Shown piece by piece: positions 52,418 through 61,212 of a stretch of 64,000 bases of DNA (its first letter is position 1; each line of letters opens with the position of its first letter). A program made the translations under genes and the position numbers. The DNA is taken from positions 1 to 64,000 of the forward strand of contig NZ_APJI01000023.1 of the NCBI RefSeq assembly GCF_000497575.1. The letters are read 5' to 3'. The notes beneath the pieces were generated by a model. That model did not search any database. It was given only the letters and a program-made list of their open reading frames with translations, and was not told the origin of the DNA. The DNA is from Afipia sp. OHSU_II-C1 (lineage in GTDB: Bacteria > Pseudomonadota > Alphaproteobacteria > Rhizobiales > Xanthobacteraceae).

Positions 52418-54829
52418 ATGTTGAAAGTCTACAACTGCATCGCCACCGCCCATGATCTGCGGCTTGTGGGGCTCGCGGCTGTGATTTGCGCCATCGCGTC
52501 GCTCGCGGCCATCAATCTGCTCAGACATGCGCGCCTGTCGACCGGTTACATGCGCAAGGTCTGGCTTGCGGTCTCCGCCATTTCGACCGGCTTCGGCATC
52601 TGGTCCACGCATTTCATTGCGATGCTGGCGTTCTCGCCCGGAATTCCGAACGGCTACAACATCTCCCTGACAGCACTGTCGCTGATCGCCGCGATCGTGC
52701 TAACGGGCGTTGGCCTCGCGATGTCGATGCAGCCCAAATGGCGGCTGGGACCGTGGCTCGGCGGCGCCGTGGTCGGTGGCGGCATCGCCACCATGCATTA
52801 TCTCGGCATGGCAGCGTTCGAGATCGAAGGGACGATCCTCTGGGATCCAACGCTGGTGGTGGTCTCGATTCTTCTGGGAGCCGTGATCGGCGCGGCAGCG
52901 CTGCCGGCGGGTCTCCATGGTCAATCGGAGCGATGGAAAGCCACCGGCGCGCTGCTCCTGACCCTTGCGATCTGCAGTCATCATTTCACCGCCATGGGCG
53001 CCGCATCGATCATGCCGGACCCAACCATCAAGGTGTCGCAGCAGGCCTTGCCGGCTGCATGGCTCGCCTTCAGCGTCGCGGTCGCAAGCTTTACCATCAT
53101 CATCCTCGCGTTGGCCGGCCTCGCGCTGGACATCCGCGATCAGCGCCGCTCGGTGCTTGAAGCCGAGCGCATGCGCGGTCTCGCCAATGCCGCGGTCGAA
53201 GGCCTGCTGGTCTGCGACGGCGATATCGCTGTGACCGTCAACACCAGTTTCGCGCAGCTTGTCGGCTCAACGTCGGACAAGCTCATCGGTACGAACCTGC
53301 AATCGTACATTCCGGATGCCGGCGCGCGTGCGAAACTGTTCGCCGCCCCTAACCAGCCGGTGGAGGCCGATCTTCGTCACGCCGACGGATCGATGATTCC
53401 GGTCGAACTGATCCTGCGTCCGATCGACTTCGCCGGGCATGCGCATCACGTCATCGCCGTGCGCAACCTGCAGGCGCGCAAGAAGGCTGAGCAGCATATC
53501 CGCTATCTCGCGCATCACGATGCGCTGACCTCGCTGCCCAACCGCGGCACCTTCCATGCGCGGCTCGACCATGAAATCGCCGCGACCCTCGCAGGCGGAC
53601 AGAAGTGCGCCGTGCTCTGCTTCGACCTCGACAGGTTCAAGGAGGTCAACGATCTGTTCGGACACGCGGCCGGCGACAAGGTGCTTCAGACCGTCGCCTC
53701 ACGGGTTAACGCGATCCTCGACAAGACATGCATGGTCGCGCGCCTCGGCGGCGACGAATTCGCGGTCCTTGTCCCCGGACTGTCCAGCCCCGCCACGGCC
53801 GGACGGCTGGCCGAGCGCATTATCGAGGCACTGCGATCCGACGGTGATAAATCCGACAGCGAGAACATGACCTCGTGCAGCATCGGCATCGCAATCTGCC
53901 CGGACGATGCGGACAACCGTGAGACGCTGCTCACCCACGCCGACACGGCGCTCTACCGCGCCAAGATGGAAGGCCGTGCCACCTACCGCTTCTTCGAAGC
54001 GAAAATGGGCGCGGAAGTTCACGACCGCCGTGTGCTGGAGCACGATCTGCGGCAGGCGGTGTCGCGCGGGGAGTTCACTCTGGTCTATCAGCCGCAGGAA
54101 GACATCCAGAGCAGGACCGTGGTCGGCTTCGAAGCCCTGTTACGCTGGAATCACAAGACCCGCGGTTCGATTTCGCCGGCCGTATTCATTCCGATCGCAG
54201 AGGAAACTGGCGCGATTCTTGGCATCGGCGAATGGGTCCTGCGCGAAGCGTGCAAACAGGCCGCGAGCTGGCCGCAGCCTCTCACCATTGCCGTCAACGT
54301 CTCGGCGGTTCAGATCTACAACGAGAACTTCGTGCAGCTCGTGCATGAGGTGCTGCTGGAAACCGGCCTCGCGCCCGGCCGGCTCGAACTCGAAATCACC
54401 GAGACCGCGCTGGTGCGCGATCTCAACCGCGCGCTCACCACACTGCGGCGGATCAAGGCGCTGGGCGTGCATATCGCGATGGACGATTTCGGCACCGGAT
54501 ATTCATCGCTCTCCAACCTGCGCGCATTCCCGTTCGACAAGATCAAGATCGACGGTTCGTTCATCAAGTCGGTCAACACCAACGAGCAGGCCGCGACCAT
54601 CGTGCGCGCCGTGCTCGGCCTCGGCCGCGGTCTCGGTCTGCCGGTGCTGGCGGAAGGCGTCGAAACACCGGCGGAGCTGGCGTTCCTGCAATCGGAATTG
54701 TGCAACGAGGTTCAGGGCTATCTCGTTGGGCGGCCCGCCGCGATCGGAACCTTCGCAACCCTCACCCATCCCGGAAGCGGGCCTGCAACAGGCGAGGAAA
54801 TCCGCGTCCTGCTGGCGCAGTCGGCCTGA
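52418..54829 (+). CDS. MHYT-GGDEF-EAL protein
   Basis: 803 residues. N-terminal MHYT sensor: seven TM helices with WSTHFIAMLAF, GIATMHYLGMAAFEIEG and SHHFTAMGAASIM, suspected to bind Cu or O2/NO. A PAS-like segment (~255-365) is followed by GGDEF (residues 444-448, ARLGGDEFAVL) and EAL (572-574, FEALLRWNHK; also DDFGTGYSSL, NEVQGYLVG). GGDEF and EAL are both complete, so it may make or destroy cyclic di-GMP. The I-site residues are not clear. It starts 263 bases after csoR, so a separate unit. Confidence 0.92.
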   Translation: MLKVYNCIATAHDLRLVGLAAVICAIASLAAINLLRHARLSTGYMRKVWLAVSAISTGFGIWSTHFIAMLAFSPGIPNGYNISLTALSLIAAIVLTGVGLAMSMQPKWRLGPWLGGAVVGGGIATMHYLGMAAFEIEGTILWDPTLVVVSILLGAVIGAAALPAGLHGQSERWKATGALLLTLAICSHHFTAMGAASIMPDPTIKVSQQALPAAWLAFSVAVASFTIIILALAGLALDIRDQRRSVLEAERMRGLANAAVEGLLVCDGDIAVTVNTSFAQLVGSTSDKLIGTNLQSYIPDAGARAKLFAAPNQPVEADLRHADGSMIPVELILRPIDFAGHAHHVIAVRNLQARKKAEQHIRYLAHHDALTSLPNRGTFHARLDHEIAATLAGGQKCAVLCFDLDRFKEVNDLFGHAAGDKVLQTVASRVNAILDKTCMVARLGGDEFAVLVPGLSSPATAGRLAERIIEALRSDGDKSDSENMTSCSIGIAICPDDADNRETLLTHADTALYRAKMEGRATYRFFEAKMGAEVHDRRVLEHDLRQAVSRGEFTLVYQPQEDIQSRTVVGFEALLRWNHKTRGSISPAVFIPIAEETGAILGIGEWVLREACKQAASWPQPLTIAVNVSAVQIYNENFVQLVHEVLLETGLAPGRLELEITETALVRDLNRALTTLRRIKALGVHIAMDDFGTGYSSLSNLRAFPFDKIKIDGSFIKSVNTNEQAATIVRAVLGLGRGLGLPVLAEGVETPAELAFLQSELCNEVQGYLVGRPAAIGTFATLTHPGSGPATGEEIRVLLAQSA

Positions 54830-54856
54830 GACTTCGGATTTTCGGGGCTTTGGAAG

Positions 54857-54933
54857 TGGTACAGTTGGGTGGGATCGAACCACCGACCTCCGGATCCACA
54901 ATCCGGCGCTCTAACCAGCTGAGCTACAACTGC
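54857..54933 (-). tRNA. tRNA-His (anticodon GTG), lacking G-1
   Basis: Cloverleaf on the minus strand: acceptor GCAGTTG / CAACTGT (G1-U72 wobble), D-arm GCTC..GAGC, anticodon arm CCGGA-TTGTGGA-TCCGG with GTG, T-arm GGTGG-TTCGATC-CCACC, discriminator A, encoded CCA. The base before the acceptor (T) cannot form G-1:C73, and the discriminator is A rather than C. Alphaproteobacteria are known to have histidine tRNAs of this type, read by a divergent HisRS. Confidence 0.95.
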
Positions 54934-55124
54934 ATTTTCAATCGGACGGCGGCCAGTCGGCTGCCCCGCCGAGGGCGGCGATTTCGCGGGAAACTAGGTG
55001 CAACGCCGCGCTTTGGCAAGACGCTTTGACCTGCCGAAATCACGTCGCCAACAGCCCGTTATTGGTGACCGCGGCGACGGAAACGGTTCAGTGGCGCAGG
55101 CCCTGCCGGTAACAGATTCCGCGA

Positions 55125-55550
55125 TCAGACGCCGGTCTTGAAAGCCTTTGCCGCACCGGCGGCGATCGGCTCGACAGCCGCAGCCGCCGCTTTCTGGGTC
55201 AGGGCCGCAAGGTCCTGGGACTGTGCGGTGAGAACCTCGAACTGCTTGCGGGCGTGAGCATTCATCAGTTCGAGGGCTTCCGGCAGCGATTTCACGCCCA
55301 TCAGGCTCTGGGTGAAGGCGAACGCGGCTTCGGTGTTGGTCTGCGCCATTCCGATCACCTTAGAGGTGAAATCGCCGGCGCTCCTGGTGGACTGCTCAAC
55401 CAGCGCCTCGAGTGCCCCATTGTTGGAAACGGCTGCGTCCTTGAGCTTCTGGTAGCCATCACGGGCCTGGAAAACGCCCATCTCGGCGAAGGCGCGAAAC
55501 TGCTCGGGAACCTTGAAGGGGACAACAGCGAATGGATCGTTCGCGCTCAT
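55125..55550 (-). CDS. Phasin-family protein
   Basis: 141 residues. Phasin pattern: mostly helical, with FRAFAEMGVFQARDGYQKLK, AAFAFTQSLMGVKSLPEALE and LMNAHARKQFEVLTAQSQDL, the hallmark K-S-L-P-E/D-x-L-x-L-x...K-Q-F. Ala-rich C-terminus. Phasins coat polyhydroxybutyrate granules and control granule size. A second phasin gene lies 191 bases upstream on the same strand. A TGCATTGCAACA sequence in the gap resembles the PhaR motif. Confidence 0.9.
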   Translation of the reverse strand: MSANDPFAVVPFKVPEQFRAFAEMGVFQARDGYQKLKDAAVSNNGALEALVEQSTRSAGDFTSKVIGMAQTNTEAAFAFTQSLMGVKSLPEALELMNAHARKQFEVLTAQSQDLAALTQKAAAAAVEPIAAGAAKAFKTGV

Positions 55551-55661
55551 AAAGGCAGTCCTTGTGTCTGGAAGTGAAGCCGCCGGAACGGCGCAACCGG
55601 CCGCGGGCCCGTCAAGGCTGGCGGCGGTCCGTTTCTATTCGGCACTATACGGGGGATTTTG

Positions 55662-55673
55662 TGCATTGCAACA
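55662..55673. promoter_or_regulatory. PhaR-like motif upstream of the phasin gene
   Basis: TGCATTGCAACA fits TGCRNYGCASMA, which I recall for Bradyrhizobium PhaR, at 11 of 12 positions. It lies 112 bases upstream of the phasin start at 55550, in the only gap before it. Confidence 0.4.
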
Positions 55674-55741
55674 AGGCTGGCGCATGCCTGATCCGGCGCG
55701 AGCGCCGGATCGACCCTCCAAAATGGCCTGTGCCGGACAGG

Positions 55742-56116
55742 TTATTTGGGCTTGGTGGCATCCATGGCGGCACGGGTCACGGTCTGCCCCATTTCACTGG
55801 CCTGCTCCGCCAGCGCCCGCATCTGCCCCTGCACGTATTCGGTGTGGAGACGCATGACCTCGGTGAGGTCCTTGGCGTGAATCAGCTGTTGCGCATAGGC
55901 CAGCGAGGTCTGCACGTTCTTTTCCGCAAACGCGATGGCCTTGGCGCTGATCTCCTTGGCGGTGCTGCCCGGACCACCAAGCGCCGAGCCGCCGAACGCC
56001 GCCGCCGTCTGCTGCGCGCTGCTGATGAAGGTCTCGAATGCCTTGCGTGCCTGTTCGAGGCTCGCTTCCGCCATCGATCGCATTTCCTTCGGAATCTCGA
56101 ACTGATTGCCAGTCAT
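55742..56116 (-). CDS. Phasin-family protein
   Basis: 124 residues from ATG 56116 with AGGAGGG upstream. NQFEIPKEMRSMAEASLEQA, ISAKAIAFAEKNVQTSLAYA, QQLIHAKDLTEVMRLHTEYV and QGQMRALAEQASEMGQTV. The A-K-D-L-x-E-V-x-x-L-x-x-x-Y-V pattern is shared by the granule-associated phasins of rhizobia. Its helices are amphipathic and Ala-rich. Nearby homologue at 55125 suggests duplication. Confidence 0.9.
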   Translation of the reverse strand: MTGNQFEIPKEMRSMAEASLEQARKAFETFISSAQQTAAAFGGSALGGPGSTAKEISAKAIAFAEKNVQTSLAYAQQLIHAKDLTEVMRLHTEYVQGQMRALAEQASEMGQTVTRAAMDATKPK

Positions 56117-56441
56117 ATCGCGCCCTCCTGTTACATTCGGGTCCTGCCGGACCCGTGTCCGCAATTCACCGCCGGGTGGCACCACATATGACGCAGCGCA
56201 ACGACAGTTCCTGCATGTCCATCGTGAACGTTTGAATATCTTTTGCAACACCCAACGTCCGAGCGGCGTCGGGGTTCAGCGCAGGCCCGAGGGAATTAAC
56301 GTTATCGCTGGTTTGGAGCGGTAGTCTCGCGCCGCACTGGTGGACCTTGCGGCAGCCGCGCCATACTAATCATTTGTTAAGGCTGTCCGATCCACCTCCC
56401 GCGCCCCAATCAGGGCGCCACGAAAGCGAGACACAGACCCG
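56117..56441. other. 325-base stretch without a gene
   Basis: Holds promoter regions for the phasin (minus) and histidine kinase (plus). Features seen: a hairpin GCGCCC (56401-56406) / GGGCGC (56413-56418) close to the kinase start. No convincing small gene was seen. Confidence 0.45.
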
Positions 56442-59400
56442 TTGCCCAAGACCCGCGAAGCCGACTTCCAGCTCCATGGCATCCGCGATCCGCGCCTTGC
56501 GGTTCACGCGACAAGCAGCTTGCCTGCGTGGGTCTGGTCGCTCGACGGCGCGCACATTCTTTGGACCAACACAGTCGGAGCGCGGCTGTTCGGCGAACGC
56601 AACGCCGCCGCCCTCGCCGAGAAAACCATCGGCCCCGCCGACCCGCATCGCCGCCAGGCCGCTCAGCTGGCAGCGCGATTGTCACCGTCAGGCGCATCAC
56701 GGCTTGAACGGCTGCGCGGTTTCGGCGCGCCGCTCGGCCGCCTGCTGACATGCTCCTGCGCGCGGCTCACCTTCGCGGACGGAAGCGCCGGGATTCTCAT
56801 CGCCGCCGCCGATCCTGCCGGACGTCCGATGCCGCTCACCGAGCGGCTTGCGCATCTGGTCGACAGCATTGCCATGCCGGCCATGACATTCACACCGAAC
56901 GGCGCGCTGGCGGGCGCGAACGAAGCTGCGAAGACATTCCCCGGATTGTTCAACGATCTGACCGGGCCCGGATTCGACGACGCACGCACCGGCGCCCTGC
57001 GGAACGGACAATCGATCCTGCAAATGGACTCCAGCCGCGTCACGGTCCATCGCGTCGGCAGCGGCGACGAAACCGCCCTGGTTGCATTGATCGATCCCGT
57101 GATCGTGCCCAAGCCGGTGCCCAAGCCGACGCCAGTGGTGCTGGCGCCGGAAGCGGCGGAGCCGGTGCGCGCAAGCGGCACGGAGCATGCTGAGCAGACT
57201 GCACCCGCTGAACCCGCTCCGGCTGAAACAAAAACGCCAGCACAGGTTTCCGGCCAGACAACCGCACACGCCGCCGGCGTGACCCCGGTCGATCTTTTCG
57301 AATCCGTGTTCGATGACTCGTCCGAACCGGAAGCGCCAGCTCAGACTGTTGCGGACACCGCAGCGCCTCGGCACATCGCGAGCGAAGAACCTGAGCCAGC
57401 CGCAGATGCAGACGCGCCGCGCGGAGAGCCCACGCATCACGACAGGCCAGCGGAAAACGTCACGCGCATCTATATTGATGACGAACGACGCCAACCCTCT
57501 GCTTCGGCCGACGCCGGCGATGTATCGGCAACGCTGCTTGAGATGGACGGCCCGCCGTTGACGCCGCGGCGGCATCCGCTGCGCTTCATGTGGCACATGG
57601 ACGAGGACAGCCGCTTCTCGCTTGGCTTCGACGAATTCAGCCGCCTGATCGGCGCGCGCACGGCTGCCGCGTTTGGCCGGCCGTGGGGCGAGATCGCCGA
57701 TGCGCTCGGCCTCGATCCCGAGGGCCAGGTCGCGGCCGCCGTCGCCACCCGCGACACCTGGAGCGGCATTGTCGTGAACTGGCCTGCCGACGGCGCGGGC
57801 GCCCGGCTGCCGGTCGAACTGTCAGGACTGCCGCTCTACGACCGCGCCGGGAATTTCCTGGGCTATCGCGGCTTCGGCATCTGCCGCGACGTCGAAGGCA
57901 TGGCGAGGCTCGCCGCCCAGCGCCATGACGACGTGTTGTACGCGCCGAAGCCTCCGGCGGCGGCGCAGCCCGGCGAACCGCCGCGGCAAGACACGACGGC
58001 GCCCGAGCCGGTCAACGAACACATTGTGGACGAGCCGCCAGCAAGCGTGCTTCCGTCAGAGACGGTGGTGCATGCCGCGGACAGCGTGCAAGATAACTTC
58101 CCAAGGGACAGTGTCCCGAAAACGGAGCAGAAGCCCATGGTGGACACTCCGCAGAACGTCGTGCCATTCCCGGTGGCCGAACCGAAATCGCCGACGCTGA
58201 CGGCTGTCGAAAGCAACGCGTTCGACGAACTGGCGCGGCGGCTGTCGGCGCGTCTGGAGAATGCAGCCGAGGACGAAACGCTCACCGACGCCTCCGTCGC
58301 AGAACTGTTTGCTGCCGACGACGCTGCGCCGCCCCATGCACCCGTGTCCGAACCGCCCGCGCTTGAACATCCTCCCGCATTTCTCCAGCCCGAGCCAATC
58401 CTGCCGCGTGCCAATGCCGCACAGGATTCGCTGTTGCTCGACCGCCTGCCGGTCGGTGTGCTGGTGTATCGGCTCGACCGGCTGATCTACGCCAACAAGG
58501 CGTTTCTCGCCTCCACCGGCTATGAAGACCTTCACGCGCTGACAGAGGCCGGCGGTCTCGATGCGCTGACTGTCGAGGCCGGTGCGGGCTCTGCCAGCAG
58601 CACCTCCGAGACCGGCACGCCTGTCGTGATCGCGGCCACCAGCAAGAGCGGCCCGGACAAGGGCGAGCCCGCCGACGCCCGGCTGTTCGCCATCACATGG
58701 GACAACGAGCCGGCGCATGCGCTGGTGTTTTCCGGTCCGCGCGCCGAGCCAAGAGGCGAACCGAGGATCGAACCCGCGCCGGCAATCGCCATCACGCCGG
58801 TCACGGTCGCCAGCGACGACACCACACAGGCCGAAGAACTCGGCACGATTCTCGACAACACCGCCGAGGGCGTCATTGTCTTCGACGCTCAGGGCCGCGT
58901 CCTTTCCTGCAATCGCAGCGCCGAGATACTGTTCGGCCGTGACGACAACGAAATGGCGACGCTCGGTCTGACCGATCTGTTCGCAGCGGACAGCCAGCGC
59001 GCCGTGCAGGACTATGTGAGCGAGGTCAGGACCGCCGCGGTGACGAGTCTGCTCAACCACGACCGCGAGATGCTGGGCCGCGCCCGTGACGGCAGCGTCA
59101 TTCCATTGTCGATGACCCTGGGCCGCACACGGCCGGACGGCGCACGCCTTTTCGCGATCTTCCGTAACCAGTCGCAGACACGGAAAAGCGAAGGCGAACT
59201 GGTGCAGGCGAAGCGGCAGGTCGAGCGCGCTGTGAACGCGCGAGCGGACATCCTCGGACGGATCAGCCATGAGGTCCGTATGCCGCTGAACGCCATCATC
59301 GGCTTCGCCGACGTGATGATCGACGAGCGCTTCGGCCCGCTCGGCAACGAACGCTATGTCGAATACATGAAGGACATCCGCGCTTCCGGGCAGCGCGTGA

Positions 59401-59933
59401 TGGCGATCATCGACGATCTGCTCGATCTGTCGCGTATCGAAACCGGCAGGATGGAACTGTCGTTCGCGAGCCAGGACCTCAACAGCATGGTCGAGCAATG
59501 CGTCGCCGTGATGCAGCCGCAGGCCAATCGCGAACGCATCATCATCCGCACATCGCTCGCCCACGCGCTGCCGACCGTAAAGGCCGACGCCCGCGCGCTG
59601 CGCCAGATCGCGCTGAACCTGATCGGCAATTCGATTCATCTGGCCAATGCCGGCGGGCAGGTCATCGTCTCGACCGCCACCACCGATTTCGGCGACATCG
59701 TGCTGCGCGTCCGCGACACCGGCCCCGGTCTCAACGACAACGAGATCGCCGCCGCCATGGCGCCGTTCCGCACGACGGGCGCATCGGACCAGACGGCGGA
59801 TGGCTCGGTGGTAAACCTGTCGCTGACCAAGGCGCTGGTCGAAGCCAACCGCGCGCAATTCCACATCAAGACCGCGCCGCATTCGGGCACGCTGATCGAG
59901 GTCGTGTTCTCGCACGCCAGCGCGATCGCCTGA
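56442..59933 (+). CDS. Large PAS-domain sensor histidine kinase (PdhS/PleC-like)
   Basis: 1163 residues from TTG 56442; no in-frame ATG or clear Shine-Dalgarno supports another start. N-terminal ~140 residues and two PAS-like domains around 690-800 and 810-910 (ILDNTAEGVIVFDAQGRVLS) flank a Pro/Glu/Ala-rich linker (~220-350). HisKA: ILGRISHEVRMPLNAIIGFA with His943. Catalytic domain: LNLIGNSI (N box), VRDTGPGLNDNEI (G1); the G2 region reads DGSVVNLSLTKALVEANRA where GTGLGL is usual. Resembles PdhS/PleC kinases of the DivK-CtrA cell-cycle network. No TM segments, so cytoplasmic. Confidence 0.82.
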   Translation: MPKTREADFQLHGIRDPRLAVHATSSLPAWVWSLDGAHILWTNTVGARLFGERNAAALAEKTIGPADPHRRQAAQLAARLSPSGASRLERLRGFGAPLGRLLTCSCARLTFADGSAGILIAAADPAGRPMPLTERLAHLVDSIAMPAMTFTPNGALAGANEAAKTFPGLFNDLTGPGFDDARTGALRNGQSILQMDSSRVTVHRVGSGDETALVALIDPVIVPKPVPKPTPVVLAPEAAEPVRASGTEHAEQTAPAEPAPAETKTPAQVSGQTTAHAAGVTPVDLFESVFDDSSEPEAPAQTVADTAAPRHIASEEPEPAADADAPRGEPTHHDRPAENVTRIYIDDERRQPSASADAGDVSATLLEMDGPPLTPRRHPLRFMWHMDEDSRFSLGFDEFSRLIGARTAAAFGRPWGEIADALGLDPEGQVAAAVATRDTWSGIVVNWPADGAGARLPVELSGLPLYDRAGNFLGYRGFGICRDVEGMARLAAQRHDDVLYAPKPPAAAQPGEPPRQDTTAPEPVNEHIVDEPPASVLPSETVVHAADSVQDNFPRDSVPKTEQKPMVDTPQNVVPFPVAEPKSPTLTAVESNAFDELARRLSARLENAAEDETLTDASVAELFAADDAAPPHAPVSEPPALEHPPAFLQPEPILPRANAAQDSLLLDRLPVGVLVYRLDRLIYANKAFLASTGYEDLHALTEAGGLDALTVEAGAGSASSTSETGTPVVIAATSKSGPDKGEPADARLFAITWDNEPAHALVFSGPRAEPRGEPRIEPAPAIAITPVTVASDDTTQAEELGTILDNTAEGVIVFDAQGRVLSCNRSAEILFGRDDNEMATLGLTDLFAADSQRAVQDYVSEVRTAAVTSLLNHDREMLGRARDGSVIPLSMTLGRTRPDGARLFAIFRNQSQTRKSEGELVQAKRQVERAVNARADILGRISHEVRMPLNAIIGFADVMIDERFGPLGNERYVEYMKDIRASGQRVMAIIDDLLDLSRIETGRMELSFASQDLNSMVEQCVAVMQPQANRERIIIRTSLAHALPTVKADARALRQIALNLIGNSIHLANAGGQVIVSTATTDFGDIVLRVRDTGPGLNDNEIAAAMAPFRTTGASDQTADGSVVNLSLTKALVEANRAQFHIKTAPHSGTLIEVVFSHASAIA

Positions 59934-60075
59934 TCGCCACTCTGGAATCTCTCTAAATCAGCGATCTCGCGACATCGCGCCGCGTGAATGTGCGCGCTCT
60001 CTGCGCTACAGAACCGGCACCGCGCGCTGCAACGCTCAGCGCCGCGACGCTCATCAAAGCTGCCGGAGCCTCATC

Positions 60076-61098
60076 ATGTCACGATCTCGCATTCTCGCCG
60101 CCGCAACCGTCATCGCTTCCGCGATGACCCTGAATGCGGCCGCATTCGCCCAATCCGGCGAGGTCAACGTGTACAGCTATCGTGAGAACAAGCTGGTGCA
60201 GCCGCTGATCGACGCCTTCACCAAGGACACCGGCATCAAGGTCAATATCGTCTCGGCGAGTTCCGGCCTTGAGCAGCGCATCAAGTCGGAAGGCGCCAAC
60301 AGTCCCGCCGACGTGCTGCTGACGGTCGATATCGGCCGCATCGATGAAGCCGTGCAGGCCGGGGTGACCCAACCGATCAAGTCAGACGTCATCGACAAGG
60401 TCGTACCGGCGCAATATCGCGATCCCGACGGCCACTGGGCCGGCATCTCGATGCGCGCGCGCGTGATCTACGCCTCCAAAGACCGCGTCAAGCAGGACGC
60501 CATCACCTATGAGGAACTCGCGGACCCGAAGTGGAAGGGCAAGATCTGCATCCGCTCCGGTCAGCACATCTATAACAACGCGCTGTTCGCGGCCTATGTC
60601 GCGCATCACGGCGAAGCGAAAGCCGAAGAATGGCTGCGCGGCGTCAAGGCCAATCTCGCGCAGAAGCCGTCCGGCGGCGACCGCGAGCAGGCGCGCGACG
60701 TCGCGGCGGGCAAGTGCGACCTCGCCATCGGCAACACCTATTACTGGGCGCTGATGAACAACGACCCCGACAAGAAGCCATGGGCGGAAGCCACCAGGGT
60801 GATCCTGCCGACCTTCGCGGGCGGCGGCACCCATGTGAATCTGTCCGGCGTACTGCTGGCGAAGAACGCGCCCAACCGCGCCAATGCAGTCAAGTTCATC
60901 GAATGGTTGGCCGGCGAACACGCGCAGCACCTCTATGCCGATGCCAACTACGAATATCCGGTCCGCGCCGGCGTCGCCGTCAATCCGACCATCGCAGGCT
61001 ACGGCAAGCTGACCGCCGACACGCTGCCGATCGCGAAGATCGCAGCGAGCCGAAAGGCCGCCTCCACGCTGGTCGACAAGGTCGGCTTCGACAATTGA
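60076..61098 (+). CDS. Fe(III) ABC transporter substrate-binding protein (FbpA/AfuA-like)
   Basis: 340 residues. Signal peptide MSRSRILAAATVIASAMTLN..AFA. The mature part follows the iron-binding family: VNVYSYRENKLVQPLIDAFT, NIVSASSGLEQRIKSEGANS, PADVLLTVDIGRIDEAVQAG, ISMRARVIYASKDR, IGNTYYWALMNN with the tandem Tyr used for Fe(III), and LPTFAGGGTHVNLSGVLLAK. Periplasmic. Permease gene follows after a repeat. Confidence 0.92.
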   Translation: MSRSRILAAATVIASAMTLNAAAFAQSGEVNVYSYRENKLVQPLIDAFTKDTGIKVNIVSASSGLEQRIKSEGANSPADVLLTVDIGRIDEAVQAGVTQPIKSDVIDKVVPAQYRDPDGHWAGISMRARVIYASKDRVKQDAITYEELADPKWKGKICIRSGQHIYNNALFAAYVAHHGEAKAEEWLRGVKANLAQKPSGGDREQARDVAAGKCDLAIGNTYYWALMNNDPDKKPWAEATRVILPTFAGGGTHVNLSGVLLAKNAPNRANAVKFIEWLAGEHAQHLYADANYEYPVRAGVAVNPTIAGYGKLTADTLPIAKIAASRKAASTLVDKVGFDN

Positions 61099-61129
61099 GG
61101 CGCTCGTTCTGATCGACCGATACCAAAAG

Positions 61130-61208
61130 CCCCTCACCCCAACCCTCTCCCCAGCGAAAGGGCGTTTACGCCCGTCTTCGACGGGTTATGCGGGGAGAGG
61201 GAGTGAGG
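61130..61208. repeat. Palindromic repeat between binding protein and permease
   Basis: CCTCAC (61132-61137) / GTGAGG (61203-61208) and CCCTCTCCCC (61143-61152) / GGGGAGAGGG (61192-61201) are nested arms. Inner hairpins GGGCGT/ACGCCC and CCCGTC/GACGGG. The 3' arm supplies purine-rich GGGAGTGAGG just before the permease GTG. Confidence 0.8.
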
Positions 61209-61212
61209 ACAC

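Noticed and set aside
58056-59915. Minus-strand open frame of about 620 codons opposite the histidine kinase
   Set aside because: A shadow frame; the plus strand has clear H, N and G1 boxes.
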